From NCBI RefSeq assembly GCF_001665295.1, contig NZ_LZSE01000034.1, forward strand, positions 62,001-126,000: a stretch of DNA of 64,000 bases, in the 5' to 3' direction. Source of the DNA: Mycobacterium sp. 1554424.7 (GTDB lineage: Bacteria > Actinomycetota > Actinomycetes > Mycobacteriales > Mycobacteriaceae). The notes under the pieces are model-generated. The model was not told the origin of the DNA, ran no database searches, and saw only the letters and a program-made list of their open reading frames with translations. A program made the translations under genes and the position numbers. Shown here in pieces: positions 42,315 to 50,947 of the stretch; the stretch's first letter is position 1, and the number at the start of each line of letters is the position of its first letter.

Positions 42315-44855
42315 ATGGCCCCGCTGGCGTGCGACCCGGCGGCTCTCGAGCACGCGGGCGCCGAGGTGGTGACGGCCGGCGAGGGTTTGGGTTCGGTGAT
42401 CTCGACGCTGACCGCGGCGCTGTCGGGATGCGCCGGGATGGCCGGCGACGATCCCGTCGGCGCGGCGCTTGGCCACAGCTACGACAATTCGGCGGCCAAG
42501 CTCATCGAGGCGATGGCGGCCACCCGAAACGGGTTGTGCAGTCTCGGCGACGGCGTGCGGATGTCGGCGCACAACTATTCGCTGGCCGAGGCGATGTCCA
42601 ACGTCGGTGGCGGTGGCGGCCCGCTTCCGACACCGTCGTTGACGGCGCCGATGTCGGCGGCCTCCGCGCCGTCGTCGGTCGGGACCGGTACGGGAGCCCC
42701 GGCAGGATGGGGATGGGTGGCCCCATACATCGGGATGATCTGGCCGACCGGGGATTCGGCGAAGCTGCGCGCCGCGGCCGCCGCGTGGAGCTCAGCGGGC
42801 ACGCAATTCGCGCTCGCCGAAATCCTGGGCACGGGCGGGCCCATGGGAGCCATTCGCGCCCAGCAGATCCCGGAAGGCCCGGCCATCGATCGCGCGTTCA
42901 CGGACGCCTTCAGCAGCACCACCAGCCTCGTGCAGCAGTGCCAAACGATGGCGGCCCAGCTCACCAGCTACGCCGCCAAGGTCGACCAGGTGCACGCGGC
43001 GATCCTGGATCTGTTGGCCCGCATCTGTGATCCGTCGACCGGAATCAAAGAGGTCTGGGAGTTTCTGACCGACGAGGACGAAGACGAGATCAAAAAGATC
43101 GCCGACGACATCCGAGCGGTCGTCGGCAATTTCAGCGCCGAGGCCAGCGCGCTGCGCTCCGAGATCGCTTCCACGCTGGCGGCGGCCACCACGATCGTCA
43201 CCGACATGGGCCGCCACGCCGCCCGGGAGTGGGATCAGTTCCTGCACGGCACGGATGTGGGCCGGGCGATCAACCAAGTCGGGCAGTACGCCAAGGGCGC
43301 GTGGTCGGAGGCCGGCGGAATGCTCAAGGGCATCTGGGACGTCAGCACCTTCCGGATGATGTTCGACCCGATCGGTTACGGCAGGGACATGGCCAATGAG
43401 TTCAAGGGCGCCCTGCCGCTCGTCGGCCTCGGCGGCCCACATGCTCCCAGCATCGGGGAGTCGTGGAAACAGCTCGGCAAGGGCGTCGTCCACTGGGACG
43501 AATGGGACAAGAACCCGGCCGAGGCCGCCGGCAGGTCCGTCGTCGACATCGCGACCCTGGCCCTGCCCGGCGGCCCGCTCTCAAAGCTGGGCAAGCTGGG
43601 ACGCCTCTTCAGAGGTGAGAAGCCGCCGCTGCCGGACCTTCCCAAGCCTCCGTCGTTCGAGCCGCCGAAGCCGCCCGTCGAGCCACCGCCGGTGCCCAGG
43701 CCGCCGGAATCGGGAAACCCCCCACCCGCGCCCAAGCCGGCGCCCGGGCCCGCCAATGGCCCGCTGCCACATAGCCCCACGGAATCCAAGCCACCGGTCG
43801 TCGAGAAGCCGCCCGCCGGCGAGCCATCGAAACCTGTCGCGGTTCCAACGGGGCCCGCCGGCAAGCCGCCGGTCGCAGCGCCGGTAGAGCAAGCGCCGCT
43901 GACCCACTCGAAACCGCCTGAGCCCGTTCATGTTCCGGCCTCGCCCATCGGAAACCCCGGCGAACCCGTTCCCAGTTCCGCGTTTGCGCAACAGCCCGCA
44001 CCTGCCGCTCCCGCGGCCGCGGCACCGCACCTACCCGCCGCCCCGGCAGGCGGACTCCCGGCCGAAGCCCCATCGCCGTTCGGCGCCCCACCCCATGGCG
44101 GGGAGCCGCCTGTTCATCCGCCCGAATCACACCCGCCTCATGGCGGCAGCCCTCATCAGCCAGGCGACGGCGCCCCGCCGCCGCATCAGCCCGGCGACGG
44201 CGCCCCGCCGCATCAACCCGGCGACGGCGATAAGCCGCCCGGGTCGCATCAGCCGCACGACGGGTCGCCGCCCGATGATGGCGCCGACGGGCATCCAGCG
44301 GACGTCCCCTCACCGTCCGATTTGAAGCCGTGGCATCAGGCGCAGCTGGCCCTCGCCGAATCGCCCGAGCAGCTCGTGAATGACCTCATAAGACACGGCT
44401 GCCCTCGAGAGCTCGCCGAGTCAGCGATGCACAGCCCTTATGAGGGAATGAACGCCCAGGAAATCTTGAATGCATTCTGGGATCCGGCAAAAGGCACGTG
44501 GAAGTGGCCTGAAGCTAATGGCTTCGCAGACGGCAAATGGGAAACCGCCCGAAGCATTCCGACGGAGGCGTCGCTCGACAGGATCGGGGAGGTCAGCGAC
44601 ACCAGAGGTGATTTTATGGGCACAGTCGGTGACAGCTACCCTGACCGCGGCCTGGCCCCGGGATCGTCCGGTGATTACAATCGATTCCACGGCACAGGTA
44701 AAGAATTGCCCGACCGTTGGGAAGTCCGATTTGGAAAAGTGGCTGACGCATTCGGCCAGCCTGGCGGTGGAACACAATGGGTGGTCATCGATGAAGAGGG
44801 TGAAACAGTGCTGATCAGTTTCTTAATCGACAACGGTTATCTGGCGTGGGGATAG
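42315..44855 (+). CDS. cpnT: CpnT-like secreted toxin with C-terminal TNT (NAD-glycohydrolase) domain
   Basis: An 846-aa protein, the same length as CpnT (Rv3903c). Residues 1-430 are a conserved Esx-associated N-terminal domain (GMAGDDPVGAALGHSYD, CDPSTGIKEVWEFLTD), which in M. tuberculosis acts as an outer-membrane channel. Residues about 440-660 are a Pro/His-rich linker. Residues about 720-846 form a TNT-like domain: WPEANGF, SLDRIGE (equivalent to catalytic Arg757) and FGQPGGGTQ (Gln822 at the end). The position of catalytic His792 aligns near YNRFHG, where it may be Asn. GC falls to about 48-63% in the toxin part. Confidence 0.9.
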   Translation: MAPLACDPAALEHAGAEVVTAGEGLGSVISTLTAALSGCAGMAGDDPVGAALGHSYDNSAAKLIEAMAATRNGLCSLGDGVRMSAHNYSLAEAMSNVGGGGGPLPTPSLTAPMSAASAPSSVGTGTGAPAGWGWVAPYIGMIWPTGDSAKLRAAAAAWSSAGTQFALAEILGTGGPMGAIRAQQIPEGPAIDRAFTDAFSSTTSLVQQCQTMAAQLTSYAAKVDQVHAAILDLLARICDPSTGIKEVWEFLTDEDEDEIKKIADDIRAVVGNFSAEASALRSEIASTLAAATTIVTDMGRHAAREWDQFLHGTDVGRAINQVGQYAKGAWSEAGGMLKGIWDVSTFRMMFDPIGYGRDMANEFKGALPLVGLGGPHAPSIGESWKQLGKGVVHWDEWDKNPAEAAGRSVVDIATLALPGGPLSKLGKLGRLFRGEKPPLPDLPKPPSFEPPKPPVEPPPVPRPPESGNPPPAPKPAPGPANGPLPHSPTESKPPVVEKPPAGEPSKPVAVPTGPAGKPPVAAPVEQAPLTHSKPPEPVHVPASPIGNPGEPVPSSAFAQQPAPAAPAAAAPHLPAAPAGGLPAEAPSPFGAPPHGGEPPVHPPESHPPHGGSPHQPGDGAPPPHQPGDGAPPHQPGDGDKPPGSHQPHDGSPPDDGADGHPADVPSPSDLKPWHQAQLALAESPEQLVNDLIRHGCPRELAESAMHSPYEGMNAQEILNAFWDPAKGTWKWPEANGFADGKWETARSIPTEASLDRIGEVSDTRGDFMGTVGDSYPDRGLAPGSSGDYNRFHGTGKELPDRWEVRFGKVADAFGQPGGGTQWVVIDEEGETVLISFLIDNGYLAWG

Positions 44856-44880
44856 CACGGTACCAAAGGAGGGCTTCTAG

Positions 44881-45555
44881 GTGCATATCGATTCCGGTGC
44901 GGCTACCGCAGGCGACCCCGCAGAGGTGATTCGCTACTATAATTTGTGGCGCAATATCGCCAACTCCGTTGGAAATGGACCATACGACGAAGCGGAGTGG
45001 GTCGCCGATCGTCTGTACTTTCGCTCCGACTATTCCGACAAACTGAAACGATGGCCCCAATGGGCCGACTCCGGCGATTGGGGGGCATGGATCATTGCGC
45101 CGAAGCCGGAGGGCTACATTTGCGTATTGCGTTCGCTAAAGCATGAACGAGAAGCGGAGAGAAGCGAGCGAATAGAGGTGATCTTTTCTCGCTTCGCGGA
45201 CGCCGGTAAATACATAATTGCAAGAATAGGTAACGGTATACGCAGCAGTCGCAACATCCAGCGAAAATCGCTATTCATAGACTGGGAGGAGCGGGGGCTT
45301 GATTCACGGATACGAGTCGAGGCAGCCGGTCTGGAGATCATCGACTTTCTAGCCACGGAAAGAGCGGCCCTGGATAGGGACTATGCAGAACAACATCTCC
45401 GGAGATACACACTTGAAGACAATCCGGGCTCTTACGGATTTGCACTGGATTACGAACAGCCGATGATGCAAGTGCTCGCGCTGTCGTTCGAAGAGCTGAC
45501 GGCAGAACTGCTGGAGGGGCTGCCGGAAAGCATTACCTCCCAGGTCCCGCTCTAG
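44881..45555 (+). CDS. Putative immunity protein for the CpnT-like toxin
   Basis: A 224-aa soluble acidic protein starting at GTG 44881, with AAAGGAGG at eight bases. It follows the toxin gene by 25 bases, the place held by the TNT antitoxin IFT (Rv3902c) in M. tuberculosis. I do not recognise the sequence as IFT. Features include [49 protein letters not shown] and an acidic C-terminus. Hand counts of single 60-base lines give 42-53% GC against 68% in the next gene, so it looks transferred. The immunity role is inference from position. Confidence 0.6.
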   Translation: MHIDSGAATAGDPAEVIRYYNLWRNIANSVGNGPYDEAEWVADRLYFRSDYSDKLKRWPQWADSGDWGAWIIAPKPEGYICVLRSLKHEREAERSERIEVIFSRFADAGKYIIARIGNGIRSSRNIQRKSLFIDWEERGLDSRIRVEAAGLEIIDFLATERAALDRDYAEQHLRRYTLEDNPGSYGFALDYEQPMMQVLALSFEELTAELLEGLPESITSQVPL

Positions 45556-45661
45556 CGCTCGCCCTGCCACACGTCAACGCCCCCACGACACCAGCCGGAT
45601 AGGGTTGATACCGGGCACCCACTGGGTCGCCAAGCAAGACAGCGATCTAGGAGGTTGGACG

Positions 45662-46570
45662 ATGGCTTCCTCTGAGTCGGGCGGCGAGCACACCGGCCGC
45701 GCCGACCTGGATGCGCTGGTCGACAACGCGAGCGCCGAACGCGCGCTCGAGGACCTGCAGGCGACGAGCGCCACCGACGAGGGTCGCCCCCAGCCCCCCA
45801 TCGACCTGACCGCGGCCGCGTTCTTCGACGTGGACAACACGCTCGTCCAGGGCTCCTCGGCCGTGCATTTCGGCCGTGGGCTGGCCGCTCGCAACTACTT
45901 CACCTACCGCGATGTCCTCGGATTCATCTACGCCCAGGCCAAGTTTCAGTGGTTGGGCAAGGAGAACAGCGACGACGTCGCCGCCGGCCGGCGCAAGGCC
46001 CTCACCTTCATCGAGGGCCGCTCCGTCGAGCAGCTGGTCGCGTTGGGCGAGGAGATCTACGACGAGATCATCGCCGACAAGATCTGGCCCGGCACCCGCG
46101 AGCTGACCCAGATGCACCTCGACGCGGGCCAGCAGGTGTGGCTGATCACCGCGACGCCGTACGAGCTCGCGGCAACCATCGCCCGGCGGCTCGGCCTGAC
46201 CGGCGCGCTGGGGACCGTCGCCGAATCGGTCGACGGCGTGTTCACCGGCAGGCTGGTCGGCGAGATCCTGCACGGCCCCGGCAAGGCCCACGCCGTGCGC
46301 TCGCTCGCGATCCGCGAGGGCCTCAATCTCAAGCGCTGCACGGCCTATTCGGACAGCTACAACGATGTGCCGATGTTGTCGCTGGTGGGCACCGCGGTGG
46401 CGATCAACCCCGACGCCCGCCTGCGGGCCCTGGCGCGCGAACGGGGCTGGGAGATCCGCGACTTCCGCACCGCGCGCAAGGCGGCCCGGATCGGGGTGCC
46501 CTCGGCGCTGGCCCTGGGCGCGGCCGGCGGCGCGCTGGCGGCAGTGGCATCCCGCCGCCAATCACGCTGA
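45662..46570 (+). CDS. serB1: HAD-IB family phosphatase SerB1-like (Rv0505c-like)
   Basis: A 302-aa haloacid-dehalogenase phosphatase. ATG 45662 follows AGGAGG. An N-terminal polar region of about 50 residues precedes motif [14 protein letters not shown] (nucleophile Asp); motif II is [11 protein letters not shown], and motif III/IV is [19 protein letters not shown] hydrophobic C-terminal segment ([12 protein letters not shown]) may associate with membrane. Annotated as phosphoserine phosphatase in M. tuberculosis, but HAD-IB members vary, so serine synthesis is not certain. Confidence 0.87.
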   Translation: MASSESGGEHTGRADLDALVDNASAERALEDLQATSATDEGRPQPPIDLTAAAFFDVDNTLVQGSSAVHFGRGLAARNYFTYRDVLGFIYAQAKFQWLGKENSDDVAAGRRKALTFIEGRSVEQLVALGEEIYDEIIADKIWPGTRELTQMHLDAGQQVWLITATPYELAATIARRLGLTGALGTVAESVDGVFTGRLVGEILHGPGKAHAVRSLAIREGLNLKRCTAYSDSYNDVPMLSLVGTAVAINPDARLRALARERGWEIRDFRTARKAARIGVPSALALGAAGGALAAVASRRQSR

Positions 46571-46613
46571 TAGGCTGCGCCGCTAGACGTACTTGAGCGG
46601 AGAACAAAGCGGC

Positions 46614-47126
46614 ATGACAGTTCCAGAATCGGCCCAAGGGCTCATCGGCAGCCACTACCGCGCACCGGACTATTTCCTGGTCGGACGCGAGAAAATCCGG
46701 GAGTTCGCGCAGGCGATCAAGGACGAACACCCGACGCACTACGACGAGTCCGAGGCCGCGGCGGCGGGATACCCTGCGCTGGCGGCCCCGCTGACCTTCC
46801 TGGCGATCGCGGGACGGCGCGTGCAATTGGAGATCTTCACCAAGTTCAACATTCCGATCAACCTCGCCCGGGTCATGCACCGCGACCAGAAATTTCAGTT
46901 TCACCGCCCGATCCTTGCGCAGGACAGGCTGTACTTCGACACCTACCTGGACTCGGTGATCGAATCCCACGGAGCCGTAATCGTTGAAATCCGCAGCGAA
47001 GTCACAGACGCAGAGGGCAACCCGGTCGTCACTAGCGTCGTTACGATGCTGGGGGAAGCCGCAAACCAGGACGCTGGCGCTGAAGAAACCGTCGCCGCGG
47101 TCGCATCCATATCAGCCGGAAAGTAA
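46614..47126 (+). CDS. FAS1-like/HadA-type hot-dog dehydratase (Rv0504c-like)
   Basis: A 170-aa hot-dog fold protein related to the HadA and HadC subunits of the FAS-II 3-hydroxyacyl-ACP dehydratase. [21 protein letters not shown] is the N-terminal block, [15 protein letters not shown] the centre, and [16 protein letters not shown] the FAS1-like signature. The catalytic Asp-His pair of HadB-type subunits is not obvious, so it may need a partner. It lies 12 bases before cmaA2, which suggests a mycolic acid role (inference). Confidence 0.85.
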   Translation: MTVPESAQGLIGSHYRAPDYFLVGREKIREFAQAIKDEHPTHYDESEAAAAGYPALAAPLTFLAIAGRRVQLEIFTKFNIPINLARVMHRDQKFQFHRPILAQDRLYFDTYLDSVIESHGAVIVEIRSEVTDAEGNPVVTSVVTMLGEAANQDAGAEETVAAVASISAGK

Positions 47127-47138
47127 GGGTCGATTCCA

Positions 47139-48059
47139 ATGTCACAGGATCAACCGGGTGGCACCCAGCTGAAGCCGCCGGTCGAAGCCGTCCGATCCCA
47201 CTACGACAAGTCCAACGAGTTCTTCAAGCTCTGGCTTGACCCGTCGATGACCTACAGCTGCGCGTACTTCGACGAGAATCCAGACCCGAATCATCTGACC
47301 AAGACGCTGGAAGAGGCGCAGTACGCCAAGCGGAAGCTGTCGTTGGACAAGCTCAACCTCGAGCCGGGCATGACGCTGCTCGACATCGGCTGCGGCTGGG
47401 GCTCGACCATGCGGCACGCCGTCGCCGAGTACGACGTCAACGTGATCGGATTGACGCTGAGCGAAAACCAGTACGCCCACGACAAGGCCAAGTTCGAGGA
47501 GATGGACAGCCCGCGCCGCAAGGAGGTGCGCATCCAGGGCTGGGAGGAATTCGACGAGCCGGTGGACCGCATCGTGTCACTGGGCGCGTTCGAGCACTTC
47601 GCCGACGGCGCCGGTGACGCCGGGTTCGAGCGCTACGACACGTTTTTCAAGAAGTTCTACAGCCTGACCCCCGACGACGGCCGGATGCTGCTGCACACGA
47701 TCATCGTGCCCAGCGCCGAGGAGGCCAAAGAGCTCGGCCTGACGGCGCCGATGAGCCTGCTGCGCTTCATCAAGTTCATCCTGACGGAGATCTTCCCGGG
47801 CGGCCGGCTGCCGCAGATCCGGCAGGTCGACCACTATTCGTCGAACGCCGGCTGGAAGGTCGAGCGCTACCACCGGATCGGCAAGAACTACGTGCCGACG
47901 CTCAACACCTGGGCCGACGCGCTCGAAGCGCACAAGGACGAGGCGATCGCCCTGAAGGGGCAGGAGACCTACGACATCTACATGCACTACCTGAGGGGCT
48001 GCTCGGACCTGTTCCGCGACGGGTACACCGACGTCTGCCAGTTCACCCTCGTCAAGTAG
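47139..48059 (+). CDS. cmaA2: Mycolic acid cyclopropane synthase CmaA2
   Basis: A 306-aa SAM-dependent methyltransferase that adds cyclopropane rings (trans-cyclopropane in M. tuberculosis) to mycolic acids. Motifs are [20 protein letters not shown], the SAM site [15 protein letters not shown], the catalytic region [14 protein letters not shown] and the bicarbonate-binding [12 protein letters not shown]. It agrees closely with M. tuberculosis CmaA2 apart from a small insertion ([10 protein letters not shown]) near residue 48. It follows the HadA-type gene and converges on the acyltransferase gene. Confidence 0.95.
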   Translation: MSQDQPGGTQLKPPVEAVRSHYDKSNEFFKLWLDPSMTYSCAYFDENPDPNHLTKTLEEAQYAKRKLSLDKLNLEPGMTLLDIGCGWGSTMRHAVAEYDVNVIGLTLSENQYAHDKAKFEEMDSPRRKEVRIQGWEEFDEPVDRIVSLGAFEHFADGAGDAGFERYDTFFKKFYSLTPDDGRMLLHTIIVPSAEEAKELGLTAPMSLLRFIKFILTEIFPGGRLPQIRQVDHYSSNAGWKVERYHRIGKNYVPTLNTWADALEAHKDEAIALKGQETYDIYMHYLRGCSDLFRDGYTDVCQFTLVK

Positions 48060-48072
48060 GCGGCGACGGGCG

Positions 48073-49149
48073 CTAGCCGAAGAAGATGTTGCGGCGGCCG
48101 GCCAGCAGCCGGTACAGCGTCTGCTGGATCGTCTCGCGCACCTGGTCGGTCAGCTCGAAGGTGACCATCGGATCCTCGGCGTCGGAGGCGGCGTAGTCGT
48201 TGGTGTAGATCGGTTCGCCGAACGCGATGCGCCATTTCGACGGCAGCGGCACCAGCCCGGCGGGCCCGGCCAACGGGAACAGCGGGGTGATCGGGAAATA
48301 GGGCAACCCGAACAGCCGCGCCAGCAGCTTGACGTCGGTGAGCATCGGGTAGATCTCTTCGGACCCGATGATCGAGCACGGGACGATCGGGGCCTTGGTG
48401 CGCAGCGCCGCCGTCACGAAGCCGCCGCGCCCAAACCTCTGCAACCGGTAGCGGTCCTCGAAGCGCTTGCCCAGCCCCTTGTAGCCCTCCGGGAACACCG
48501 CGGTGAGCTCACCCGCGGCGAGCAGGCGGTGCGCGTCCGTCGTGCAGGCCATGGTGTGGCCCGCCTTGCGGGCGGCTTCGCCGACCACGGGCAGGTCGAA
48601 CACCATGTCGGCGGCCAGCAGCCGCAGGTCGCGCTCCGCCGGATGCTCGTCGTGCACGGCCACCGACAGCATCAGCCCGTCGAACGGCAACACCCCGGCG
48701 TGGTTGGCCACCACCAGCGCGGCGCCCTCGGTCGGCAGGTTCTCGATGCCGCTGACCTCGACCCGGAACCAGGACCGGAAGAAGAACCGCAGCAAAGGCC
48801 GGACGATCGCATTGTTGAAGTGCGGATCGAAGCCGAACTCGTCGACGGTGTAGTCGCCCGTGAATCGCTGCCGCAGGAACCCGGCGACCGCGGCGACCTT
48901 CTGCGCGAGATCGTTGAGCGGCGCCTCCGCCGGCCCCGACTTGCCGGTTGCACCGGCTAGGCGCCGATGTTCGTCGATTTCGCGGACGACCGCGGCGATC
49001 TGTTCGGCGGACGCCCGACCCCGCGGGTCGGTGAGCATCGAGGGATGTTGACGCGACGAGTCCGCGCGCTGGTCGGCTCTCCGGCGAGCCGCTACCCGAC
49101 CCCTATTCGTATGCAGTGGAATGACATTCGCCCTGGTTTCGCCCGCCAC
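48073..49149 (-). CDS. PlsC-type acyltransferase (Rv0502-like)
   Basis: A 358-aa lysophospholipid acyltransferase-family protein. GTG 49149 gives exactly the length of Rv0502. The first 85 residues are polar and probably regulatory or linking. The acyltransferase motif VVANHAGVLPFDG (H-x4-D) is near residue 148, and the second block AVFPEGYKGLGKRF near residue 220. It probably acylates a glycerolipid or glycolipid at the inner membrane. It follows the galE2-like gene by five bases. Confidence 0.88.
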   Translation of the reverse strand: MAGETRANVIPLHTNRGRVAARRRADQRADSSRQHPSMLTDPRGRASAEQIAAVVREIDEHRRLAGATGKSGPAEAPLNDLAQKVAAVAGFLRQRFTGDYTVDEFGFDPHFNNAIVRPLLRFFFRSWFRVEVSGIENLPTEGAALVVANHAGVLPFDGLMLSVAVHDEHPAERDLRLLAADMVFDLPVVGEAARKAGHTMACTTDAHRLLAAGELTAVFPEGYKGLGKRFEDRYRLQRFGRGGFVTAALRTKAPIVPCSIIGSEEIYPMLTDVKLLARLFGLPYFPITPLFPLAGPAGLVPLPSKWRIAFGEPIYTNDYAASDAEDPMVTFELTDQVRETIQQTLYRLLAGRRNIFFG

Positions 49150-49154
49150 GATAC

Positions 49155-50270
49155 CTACCTGCCCCCACCCCATGGAATTGCATTTCGGCTTCCCCAGCGC
49201 TGCGCTAACGCTATGGCGCGACCCTCCAGGGAGCGTACCCGATCAGGGTCGATTATGGGAGTCAAGCCACGGCCGCGCACGTAGTCGTCGAACGCCTCGG
49301 CCGTCGTCCATTTCGGCTGGAAGCCGAGCTCCGTGCGCATTCTCGTGGTGTCCATGACGCGGCCGTAACTCAAGTAATTGAATTGATCGCGAGTGATTTC
49401 GGTATAGCGATTAGCCCGTCTCAGCGAATCCAGCGCCCACACCCCAAAACCGGGCACTGGCACCGGGATTCGGCCGGCCCGCCGAATTGCCTGCGACAGC
49501 ATGATGATCCCGTCCGCGCCGATGTTGAACGTGCCGGCCTTGCCCGCCATCGCGGCGCGCTCCAGCGCGCCCAGCGCGTCTTGCTCGTGCAACAGCTGCA
49601 GCCGCGCGTCCCGGCCGAACATCGTCGGGACCAACGGACCGGCCAGATACCGCGACAGCGTGGTGTCCATCGCCGGGCCGATCATGTTGGCGAGCCGCAG
49701 AATCGTCACCGCGATGTCGGGCCGGCGCCGGCCCAGGCCACGCACGTAACCCTCGATGTCGAGGCTGTCCTTGGCGAATCCGTCGCGGAAGGGTCGGCGG
49801 CTGCTGCTGTCCTCGGTGAACATCACCGGGTCGTGGGCGGTGGACCCGTACACCTCGGACGTCGACTTGAGCACCACCCGGCGCACCGACGGCGCCTTCT
49901 GGCAGGCGGCGAAAAGTTGCATCGCGCCCATCACGTTGATTTCCTTCAGCGCCGCGCTGCCGCCGGATCGAGGCGCGTAGGACGCCGCCGCCGCGTGCAC
50001 CACCGTGTCGACGTCGCCGTTGCGAATCACCTTGGCAATGAAGGGATTCCGGATGTCGGCGCGGACGAACTCGGCGCGCCCCATGCGGCGCAGCATGTCC
50101 TTGCTGGGGGCGATCGCGTCCACCGCGATGACCCCTTTGATCAGCGGGTTCTGCGCGAGCCGCGCGGTCAGGTAGCCGCCCAGAAACCGGCACGCTCCGG
50201 TAACCAGCACAACTTTGGGGTAGTGCACGGTGCCGCTCGTTCCGGCACCTTCCCCGCTCGACTGATCCAC
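49155..50270 (-). CDS. galE2: NAD-dependent epimerase/dehydratase, GalE2-like (Rv0501-like)
   Basis: A 371-aa extended SDR protein starting at GTG 50270. The nucleotide-binding motif is VVLVTGACRFLGGYLTARL, an unusual variant of GxxGxxG. STSEVYGST is present, but the catalytic Tyr-x3-Lys cannot be seen in the usual place, so epimerase activity is doubtful. A binding role or another activity is possible. It precedes an acyltransferase gene. Confidence 0.83.
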   Translation of the reverse strand: MDQSSGEGAGTSGTVHYPKVVLVTGACRFLGGYLTARLAQNPLIKGVIAVDAIAPSKDMLRRMGRAEFVRADIRNPFIAKVIRNGDVDTVVHAAAASYAPRSGGSAALKEINVMGAMQLFAACQKAPSVRRVVLKSTSEVYGSTAHDPVMFTEDSSSRRPFRDGFAKDSLDIEGYVRGLGRRRPDIAVTILRLANMIGPAMDTTLSRYLAGPLVPTMFGRDARLQLLHEQDALGALERAAMAGKAGTFNIGADGIIMLSQAIRRAGRIPVPVPGFGVWALDSLRRANRYTEITRDQFNYLSYGRVMDTTRMRTELGFQPKWTTAEAFDDYVRGRGLTPIIDPDRVRSLEGRAIALAQRWGSRNAIPWGGGR

Positions 50271-50341
50271 TCAAACAGCCTAACGGGCTGGCGCGACGGC
50301 GGCGTTAAGGCAGCGTGACGGTCGACTGGGCGTGCCAGCGC

Positions 50342-50443
50342 TTACTTGCCGAGTTTTCTGCGCTGCACCCGCGTGCGGCGCAGCAGCTTGCGGTGCTTCT
50401 TCTTCGACATTCGCTTGCGCCGCTTCTTGATTACTGAACCCAT
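50342..50443 (-). CDS. 33-aa basic AURKAIP1/COX24-domain protein (Rv0500B-like)
   Basis: ATG 50443 is preceded by GGAG at three bases. The product is [20 protein letters not shown] followed by [13 protein letters not shown]. Nearly every second residue is Lys or Arg, as in the AURKAIP1/COX24 family; bacterial members bind the ribosome. Such proteins are missed by length cut-offs. It lies 98 bases upstream of the galE2-like gene's stop-side neighbour and downstream of the BldC-like gene. Confidence 0.85.
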
Positions 50444-50549
50444 GAACTCCGCTATCTGACCGGGGACTACTTCGTTTGACGAAAAGACCCCGCCACTTTA
50501 CCCGGCCCGCAGCGCAGAACACCAAACCGGCGGCCGCGGCAGGTAACGG

Positions 50550-50807
50550 TCAGCCCGCGTCGAAGTACGAGGTCTCCAGCATGTCGTGGACGGCCTTGGC
50601 GTGCACCCGGAAGGACCGGCCCACCCGGACTGCGGGCAGCTCGCCGTTGTGCACCAACCGGTACACCGTCATCTTGGAGACGCGCATCAGCGCTGCCACC
50701 TCGGCGACGGTAAGAAACTGTGTCCTGGCCTGCTGGCCATCGCCGGAGCCGGAGTCCCGCCCTTTAGCAGCGGAATCTCGCGCCGATGGCCCGTTGGTAG
50801 ACGTCAT
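50550..50807 (-). CDS. BldC/excisionase-type DNA-binding protein (Rv0500A-like)
   Basis: An 85-aa protein. After a low-complexity N-terminus (about 28 residues) comes a winged MerR-like helix-turn-helix: FLTVAEVAALMRVSKMTVYR then LVHNGELPAVRVGRSFRV. This is the BldC family of small actinobacterial regulators, which bind DNA cooperatively at AT-rich direct repeats. Rv0500A is the M. tuberculosis equivalent. The 140-base region upstream (50808-50947) holds no gene and probably contains its promoter. Confidence 0.88.
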   Translation of the reverse strand: MTSTNGPSARDSAAKGRDSGSGDGQQARTQFLTVAEVAALMRVSKMTVYRLVHNGELPAVRVGRSFRVHAKAVHDMLETSYFDAG

Positions 50808-50947
50808 CGCAACCCAATCGTGTCAGGCTCGCGCAATGCCAGCGGCTTCCCCTCCGCCGGCACCCACACGTGCATACAAAGAGGAGAATAGCGGGACTAG
50901 TGGGGTTAATGGTACTGGTGAGGGACAATCAATCCGGAAATCTCAAA
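50808..50947. promoter_or_regulatory. Promoter-sized gap upstream of the BldC-like gene
   Basis: No gene on either strand. The stretch is less GC-rich than its surroundings toward 50880-50947 and lies between the proC stop and the BldC-like gene's ATG. It would contain that gene's promoter; no clear -10 could be fixed by eye. Confidence 0.35.

Noticed and set aside
41639-45661. Insertion sequence or integrase next to the toxin locus
   Set aside because: No transposase or integrase motif, terminal repeats or target duplication seen on either flank.
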